A stretch of DNA of 8,552 nt from an uncultured Actinomycetes bacterium (GTDB lineage: Bacteria > Actinomycetota > Actinomycetes > S36-B12), in contig CAJXUJ010000044.1 of NCBI GenBank assembly GCA_913061025.1, forward strand, positions 1 through 8,552. The letters run 5' to 3'. Both the position numbers and the translations under genes were made by a program. The notes under the pieces were generated by a model. That model worked only from the letters and a program-made list of their open reading frames with translations. It was not told the origin of the DNA and made no database searches. This document shows positions 5,349 to 8,552 of the stretch, piece after piece. Position 1 is the first letter of the stretch. Each line of letters opens with the position of its first letter.

Positions 5349-6309
5349 GACGTCCGATGGTGGTGACAGCAATCGTCTCCGGCCGTCTCAGGCTGCACGC
5401 GCCGTGGGCGCCACCGGTCCCCGCCCGGTAGAGGCATCTGCTGCCGCGGACGTTTCCTTGACGGGTGTCGATGAAGACGACACGGGTGTCGTGGAGTCCT
5501 GGGAGGTCCTGCAAAGTCGGCTGACCGGTGACTACGCCGTCGATGACTTTGGTTTCGATCCAGAATTCACCGACAAGGTCCTGCTTCAACTCGTCAGGCC
5601 GCTATATCGGCACTGGTTCCGAGTCGAGGTGTCCGGGATCGATTCGATCCCCGCTGAGGGCGGTGCGCTGATCGTCGCCAATCACTCCGGAACCATCGCC
5701 GTCGATTCGGTGATGACCCAGGTAGCCGTTCACGACGAACACCCCGCGCACCGGAATCTTCGGATGCTCGGCGCCGACCTCGTCTTTCAAACGCCCTTCC
5801 TCGGGGACCTCGCCAGACGAGCAGGTCACACACTGGCCTGCCACGACGATGCCGAGCGACTCCTTCGATCCGGGGAAGTTGTCGGTGTGTGGCCCGAGGG
5901 GTTCAAGGGCATAGGCAAGCCGTTCAGCGAGCGATATCGGTTGCAGCGGTTCGGCCGCGGCGGATTCGTCTCGGCGGCGGTGCGAACAGGCGTGCCGATC
6001 ATTCCCACCGCGATCGTTGGCGCGGAAGAGATCTATCCGATGCTCGCCAACGCCCTACCTATCGCGCGGGTGCTAGGTCTGCCCTATTTCCCTATCACCC
6101 CGACGTTTCCGGCGCTGGGACCTCTCGGTCTCCTCCCGCTCCCAAGCAAGTGGTTCATCCACTTCGATGACCCGATTCCCACAGACGATCTGCCACCGGG
6201 GTCCGCGGATGACCCCTCCGTGTTGTTCGAGATCACCGATCAAGTCCGGGAACGAATCCAGCGGCGTCTCTACGACCTGCTCGCCCAGCGTGGGGGAGCG
6301 TTCGGCTAG
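5341..6309 (+). CDS. Lysophospholipid acyltransferase-like protein (Rv0502 type)
   Basis: This 322-residue protein belongs to the LPLAT superfamily, whose members transfer acyl chains from acyl-CoA or acyl-ACP to glycerol lipids or other hydroxyl acceptors at the membrane. Residues 1-80 are acidic, low in complexity and probably disordered. The catalytic domain starts around 90. The catalytic block is NHSGTIAVDS (114-123), with H115 and D122; the spacing HX6D resembles the MGAT-like branch rather than the HX4D of classical PlsC. VWPEGFKG (183-190) is the substrate-binding block, and VPIIPTAIVGAEE (218-230) is the conserved strand after it. No certain transmembrane helix is seen, though 236-268 is hydrophobic. 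The ATG at 5341 was chosen because GGAGG (5327-5331) is 9 nt upstream; an in-frame ATG at 5293 lies deep in the SDR gene. The true substrate is unknown. Confidence 0.87.
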   Translation: MAETSDGGDSNRLRPSQAARAVGATGPRPVEASAAADVSLTGVDEDDTGVVESWEVLQSRLTGDYAVDDFGFDPEFTDKVLLQLVRPLYRHWFRVEVSGIDSIPAEGGALIVANHSGTIAVDSVMTQVAVHDEHPAHRNLRMLGADLVFQTPFLGDLARRAGHTLACHDDAERLLRSGEVVGVWPEGFKGIGKPFSERYRLQRFGRGGFVSAAVRTGVPIIPTAIVGAEEIYPMLANALPIARVLGLPYFPITPTFPALGPLGLLPLPSKWFIHFDDPIPTDDLPPGSADDPSVLFEITDQVRERIQRRLYDLLAQRGGAFG

Positions 6310-6329
6310 TTCCGGCTAGCGACGCCCCC
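6292..6329. terminator. Imperfect hairpin spanning both convergent stop codons; probable bidirectional terminator
   Basis: Three paired blocks fold around a 6-nt loop: GGGGG (6292-6296) with CCCCC (6325-6329), CGT (6299-6301) with ACG (6322-6324), and GCTAG (6305-6309) with CTAGC (6316-6320). The two innermost arms contain the stop codons of the acyltransferase gene (plus strand) and the HAD phosphatase gene (minus strand). There is no T-run on either side, so a U-less terminator or a structural barrier between convergent units is the likely role. Confidence 0.5.
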
Positions 6330-7209
6330 GCAGTTGCCCGAGGACGTAGCCCGAAGCGACACCAACCGCTATTCCGGCGGCGCCGGAGGCCACCGGGGCA
6401 ACGTACGGCTTGATGCGCGCCCGACGCCTGAAGTCGCGAATCTTCCAGTCATTGGCGATCGCATGTGCTCGCAGTTCTGGATCGGGATTGACGGCGGTGG
6501 GGCTGCCGACGATCGAGAGCATCGGAACATCGTTCACCGAATCGGAGTACGCGCTGCACTCGGCGAGGTCGAGATCCTCGGCCACCGCGAGGGCCCGAAC
6601 GGCCTCGGCCTTCGCCAGACCGTGGAGAGGAGGCCCGTCGAGCTTTCCGGTGTATATGCCACCGCGACTCTGCGCGACGGTTCCGAGAGCGCCGGTGAGC
6701 CCGAGTCGCTTGGCTATTACGCTCGCAAGCTCTTGTGGCGTTGCAGTGACGAGCCAGACCTGCTGACCGGCATCGAGGTGACCCTGGGCGAGTGCCAGCG
6801 TCCCCGGGATCAATTTGTCCACCATCTCTGCGTCGAAAATCTGCTCGGCAAGGTCCTGGAGTTCGTGGACGGATCTGTTCTCCACGAATGAGAGCGCCGC
6901 CTCCGTTGCCGACGCCATGTCCTCGAGATCCTCTGAGCCGCTCAACACGAACTTGAGCTGTTTGCGGGCGAAACCGCTGATCTCCGTGATGTTGAAGTAC
7001 TTCCGTTTAGCCAGGCCGACAGCGAGATGAAACAGGCTCGAGCCGCGCATGATCGTGTTGTCCACGTCGAAGAAGGCTGCGGCATTTGACTCAGGGCGCT
7101 CGGAAACCGTGACGGCTGAGGCCGATGCTTGGCCCGCGCGACGGTAGGACGTCAGGACGTCGGGCGTTCCAGTCGTTTCCGGTGCTCCCACGTCGGCAGG
7201 GTATGACAT
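6316..7209 (-). CDS. serB1: HAD-superfamily IB hydrolase, SerB1-like phosphatase with C-terminal membrane segment
   Basis: This 297-residue protein carries all four HAD motifs: motif I FFDVDNT (46-52; nucleophile D48, acid/base D50), motif II LVTATP (153-158), motif III Lys in GLAK (K200) and motif IV YSDSVNDVPML (221-231; D223, D227). The helical insert between motifs I and II is the C1-type cap of subfamily IB, which includes phosphoserine phosphatase and many phosphatases of unknown substrate. The first 40 residues look disordered. The last 30 contain a Gly/Ala-rich hydrophobic stretch (about 269-291) ending in a basic tail (QLRGRR), so it may be membrane-anchored. That is not typical of a true phosphoserine phosphatase, so the serB1 name is positional (Rv0505c) and serine biosynthesis is not established. 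The ATG at 7209 is the outermost start. The gene is divergent from the glutaredoxin gene. Confidence 0.88.
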   Translation of the reverse strand: MSYPADVGAPETTGTPDVLTSYRRAGQASASAVTVSERPESNAAAFFDVDNTIMRGSSLFHLAVGLAKRKYFNITEISGFARKQLKFVLSGSEDLEDMASATEAALSFVENRSVHELQDLAEQIFDAEMVDKLIPGTLALAQGHLDAGQQVWLVTATPQELASVIAKRLGLTGALGTVAQSRGGIYTGKLDGPPLHGLAKAEAVRALAVAEDLDLAECSAYSDSVNDVPMLSIVGSPTAVNPDPELRAHAIANDWKIRDFRRRARIKPYVAPVASGAAGIAVGVASGYVLGQLRGRR

Positions 7210-7246
7210 GGATCTACAGTCGAACTACTCAAGAGGCGTGCTCACG

Positions 7247-7251
7247 AGGAG
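7247..7251 (+). promoter_or_regulatory. Ribosome binding site for the glutaredoxin-like gene
   Basis: AGGAG is 10 nt before the GTG at 7262. It favours this non-ATG start over the in-frame ATG at 7208, which would overlap the first codon of the divergent serB1 gene. Confidence 0.6.
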
Positions 7252-7261
7252 AAGATGTGTT

Positions 7262-7510
7262 GTGAACGATGGCGATGTGCGGGTCGAGATCATCGGCAGG
7301 CCCGGGTGCCACCTGTGTGAGGCTGCCGAGCAGGTTGTCGCTGCCGTCTGCGCTAAGCAAGGGGTGGGGTACCGATTGCTCTCCATCGAGGATGATCCTT
7401 CGCTCGCCGACGAGCACGCGGAGTACATCCCGGTGATCCTGGTCGACGGAAAGCGTCACGACTTCTACCGGGTGGATCCGGCCAGGCTCACTGCTGCCCT
7501 GGCGGATTAG
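7262..7510 (+). CDS. Glutaredoxin-family (DUF836-like) small thiol protein (Rv0508 type)
   Basis: This 82-residue thioredoxin-fold protein has the order strand RVEIIGRPGC (7-16), CHLC active site (C16, C19), helix, strand YRLLSIEDD (37-45), YIPVILVDG (55-63) with the expected cis-Pro after Ile, and a final strand and helix (HDFYRVDPARLTAAL). The CxxC is intact, so disulfide exchange chemistry is possible. The reductant is not known; Mycobacteriales use mycothiol rather than glutathione. The GTG at 7262 was chosen because AGGAG (7247-7251) is 10 nt upstream. An in-frame ATG at 7208 would overlap the divergent serB1 start and lacks a Shine-Dalgarno. In mycobacteria the homologue directly precedes hemA; here rex lies between. 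Confidence 0.85.
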   Translation: MNDGDVRVEIIGRPGCHLCEAAEQVVAAVCAKQGVGYRLLSIEDDPSLADEHAEYIPVILVDGKRHDFYRVDPARLTAALAD

Positions 7511-7515
7511 AGCCT

Positions 7516-7538
7516 AAATGTCCGATATACGGGCATTT
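7516..7538. repeat. AT-flanked 9-bp inverted repeat after the glutaredoxin gene (terminator or operator)
   Basis: AAATGTCCG (7516-7524) and CGGGCATTT (7530-7538) pair over nine positions, with one G·T wobble and loop ATATA. The repeat begins 5 nt after the glutaredoxin stop. As RNA it is a stable hairpin that could end the glutaredoxin transcript, although no T-run follows. As DNA it is a 23-bp dyad directly upstream of the rex promoter. Confidence 0.5.
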
Positions 7539-7552
7539 GTGTCCGCTTGACT

Positions 7553-7570
7553 TTGTGCATTCGTGCACGA
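7553..7570. promoter_or_regulatory. Candidate Rex operator (ROP) in the rex promoter
   Basis: TTGTGC-N6-GCACGA has the 6-6-6 layout of the Rex consensus TTGTGA-N6-TCACAA. Five of six bases match in the first half and four of six in the second; the two halves match each other as a dyad at five of six positions. It lies between the proposed -35 and -10, where binding would block RNA polymerase. An overlapping perfect 12-bp palindrome, TTCGTGCACGAA, occupies 7560-7571. Autoregulation by Rex is known in Streptomyces; here it is inferred from the site. Confidence 0.55.
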
Positions 7571-7581
7571 ACCTCTACTGT
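7553..7581 (+). promoter_or_regulatory. Putative rex promoter (-35 TTGTGC, -10 TACTGT)
   Basis: TTGTGC (7553-7558) and TACTGT (7576-7581) are separated by 17 bp, the ideal spacing, and TACTGT fits the actinobacterial TANNNT -10. TTGACT (7547-7552) is a better -35 hexamer but lies 23 bp from this -10. Transcription would start near 7588 and give a leader of roughly 60 nt. Confidence 0.45.
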
Positions 7582-7605
7582 GGCGCAGCCCGGCCGCCAG
7601 GCTCG

Positions 7606-7627
7606 GTGGTCCCCAGTGGACCGTTTT
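7606..7627 (+). terminator. Hairpin plus T-run in the rex 5' leader, possible attenuator
   Basis: GGTCC (7608-7612) pairs with GGACC (7618-7622) around loop CCAGT, extendable by two G·T pairs. It is followed by GTTTT (7623-7627). It lies downstream of the proposed rex promoter and 19 nt before the start codon, so it could attenuate rex transcription or shape its leader. The stem is short. Confidence 0.35.
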
Positions 7628-7635
7628 CAGCGATT

Positions 7636-7640
7636 AGGTG
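7636..7640 (+). promoter_or_regulatory. Ribosome binding site for rex
   Basis: AGGTG lies 6 nt before the GTG at 7647. It contains the alternative in-frame GTG at 7638, which itself has no Shine-Dalgarno upstream, so 7647 is preferred as the rex start. Confidence 0.5.
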
Positions 7641-7646
7641 ACGCAC

Positions 7647-8438
7647 GTGCCACTTCCCAACCCACCTGCCGTAGGTGCGTCCGGTCGTCGGTCGGTGTCT
7701 GTGTCTGGTCCCACGTCGGGCAAGGCGATCCCCGAGGCGACGGTGGCCCGCCTCCCCGTTTATCACCGGGTTCTTACTTCCCTTTCTGATCGCGGGGTTC
7801 CCACCGTCTCTAGCGAAGAATTGGCCTCGGCCTGCGGAGTGACGAGCGCGAAGCTGCGGAAGGACCTGTCCTACCTCGGCTCCTACGGAACCCGCGGTGT
7901 CGGTTACGACGTCGCATTCCTCAGCTACCAGATCGCCCGTGAGTTGGGCCTGACCAACCCGTGGGGCGTCGTGGTGGTCGGTGTGGGAAATCTCGGTCGC
8001 GCCCTCGTGTCCTACCGGGGCTTCGCCAGCCGTGGCTTCCAGGTGGTCGGTCTGGTGGACGCGCATCCGGACGTTGTCGGCACCACGGTGTCTGTGGTCG
8101 ATCGTGATCTCGTCGTCGTTCCACTTGAGGAACTCGACGAACTCGTCGCATCTAAGGATGCCCATATCGGTGTCATTACTACTCCCGCCGAGGTCGCCCA
8201 GGACATCGCCGATCGCATGGTTGAGGCGGGTCTGCGGAGCATCGTGAACTTCGCGCCGGTGGTTCTCAATGTCCCCGAGGGAGTCGAAGTGCGCAAGGTC
8301 GACCTCGCTGTTGAACTTCAAGTTCTCGCGTTCCACGAACAACGACGCAAATCCCCGGTGAACGGAGTCGTGACCAACCTTGAGCCACCGATTCCAACGC
8401 CCCATGATCCACGATCCTCGAAAGCGATGAACGCATGA
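7647..8438 (+). CDS. rex: Redox-sensing transcriptional repressor Rex
   Basis: Rex binds operators when NADH/NAD+ is low and leaves DNA when NADH is high, adjusting respiration, fermentation and heme genes. This 263-residue protein shows a disordered N terminus (1-27), then a winged helix (IPEATVARLPVYHRVLTSL, 28-46; SSEELASACGVTSAKLRKDL, 55-74) and the family hallmark KDLSYLGSYGTRGVGY (72-87). The Rossmann NAD(H) site is VVVVGVGNLGRAL (108-120), followed by the acidic end of strand 2 (VDAHPD, 137-142). The C-terminal swap helix is VRKVDLAVELQVLAFHEQ (215-232), and a Pro-rich tail follows. Length is similar to S. coelicolor Rex. The start is GTG 7647; GTG 7638 would add three residues. The stop overlaps the next start by 4 bp. 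Mycobacterium tuberculosis lacks rex here as far as I recall. Confidence 0.95.
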   Translation: MPLPNPPAVGASGRRSVSVSGPTSGKAIPEATVARLPVYHRVLTSLSDRGVPTVSSEELASACGVTSAKLRKDLSYLGSYGTRGVGYDVAFLSYQIARELGLTNPWGVVVVGVGNLGRALVSYRGFASRGFQVVGLVDAHPDVVGTTVSVVDRDLVVVPLEELDELVASKDAHIGVITTPAEVAQDIADRMVEAGLRSIVNFAPVVLNVPEGVEVRKVDLAVELQVLAFHEQRRKSPVNGVVTNLEPPIPTPHDPRSSKAMNA

Positions 8439-8552
8439 GTCCCAGCAAGAGCGAGAAAGCAGCGGATAAGTCTGTGAAGAAGACACCAGCAAAGAAAGCG
8501 GCTCCGAAGAAGGCGCCCGCCAAGAAAGCGGCTCCGAAGAAGGAATCCGCGC
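8435..8552 (+). CDS. Lys/Ala/Pro-rich N terminus of an unidentified protein (3' partial), possibly extended HemA or a histone-like basic protein
   Basis: An ATG overlapping the rex stop as ATGA opens a frame that continues past the window end, with 39 codons visible. After MSPSKSEKAADKSVKK the sequence becomes a run of AKKAAPKK units with a 10-residue period: 15 of 39 residues are Lys and 11 are Ala. This resembles the C-terminal tails of actinobacterial HupB and H1-like proteins, but here it is at the N terminus. The expected next gene in the locus is hemA (glutamyl-tRNA reductase), whose conserved N terminus (GVSHRSAPV-like) does not appear in the visible part. It may begin further on as a fusion, or this may be a separate basic protein. 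No strong Shine-Dalgarno is visible, consistent with coupling to rex. Function is not assigned. Confidence 0.7.
   Translation, partial: MSPSKSEKAADKSVKKTPAKKAAPKKAPAKKAAPKKESA
8488..8547 (+). repeat. Two tandem 30-bp units encoding PAKKAAPKKx
   Basis: The core AAGAAAGCGGCTCCGAAGAA (8492-8511 and 8522-8541) is repeated exactly with a 30-bp period. Differences are confined to the unit edges. Identity at the DNA level, including synonymous positions, points to recent duplication of a 10-codon unit rather than only protein-level convergence. The array may continue beyond the window. Confidence 0.8.

Noticed and set aside
7210..7261. Divergent promoter between serB1 and the glutaredoxin gene
   Set aside because: A promoter must exist close by, but within this 52-bp gap no -10/-35 pair with acceptable spacing could be found on either strand; serB1 may be leaderless.
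7260..7265. TTGTGA at the glutaredoxin start as a second Rex site
   Set aside because: It matches one Rex half-site exactly, but the base run at the required spacing (GCGATG) does not resemble TCACAA, so it is only a chance half-site.
7547..7552. TTGACT as the -35 of the rex promoter
   Set aside because: The hexamer is good but lies 23 bp from TACTGT, too far for a normal promoter; the TTGTGC at 7553 with a 17-bp spacer was preferred, though another -10 cannot be excluded.

Overview
The window is a dense, high-GC stretch of an actinobacterial chromosome. Gene content and order closely match the mycobacterial proC–bS22–galE2-like–acyltransferase–serB1–glutaredoxin–hemA neighbourhood (Rv0498 to Rv0508 in M. 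tuberculosis, from memory). This places the source in the Mycobacteriales/Corynebacteriales, plausibly a Rhodococcus/Gordonia/Dietzia-like genus. Two points argue against Mycobacterium itself: a rex gene sits after the glutaredoxin, as in the Streptomyces rex-hemA locus, and no mycolate cyclopropane synthase lies between the acyltransferase and serB1. The genus call is inference.

Layout. Positions 1-339 are the 3' end of a multi-pass membrane protein, probably a CtpE-like P-type ATPase. A tightly packed plus-strand series follows: a TIM-barrel sugar isomerase-like protein (342-1145), a TetR regulator (1142-1747), proC (1785-2618) and an AcuC/HDAC-type deacetylase (2605-3807). The junctions are a 2-nt gap, a 4-bp overlap, a 37-nt gap and a 13/14-bp overlap, so this is probably one operon, closed by a small hairpin with a T-run (3819-3843). 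A second plus-strand series holds a 68-residue excisionase-type HTH protein (3928-4134), the tiny ribosomal protein bS22 (4269-4367), a degenerate extended SDR (4383-5348) and a lysophospholipid-acyltransferase-like protein (5341-6309). It meets a minus-strand HAD-IB phosphatase (SerB1-like, 6316-7209) head-on, and a long imperfect hairpin spans both stop codons.

Divergent from serB1 is a small glutaredoxin-family protein (7262-7510). After a 136-nt regulatory gap comes rex (7647-8438), the NADH/NAD+-sensing repressor. The gap contains a strong dyad, a promoter overlapped by a Rex-operator-like site, and a hairpin plus T-run. The window ends in the first 39 codons of an extremely Lys/Ala/Pro-rich reading frame that overlaps rex by 4 bp. 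It is either an unusual N-terminal extension of the expected next gene (hemA) or a separate small basic protein.

Most of the window is conserved housekeeping sequence, and I see no mobile element, CRISPR array, tRNA or rRNA. The best candidates for new biology are the regulatory architecture in front of rex, the histone-tail-like frame after it, the bS22 leader, and two enzyme-like proteins whose signature motifs are altered.
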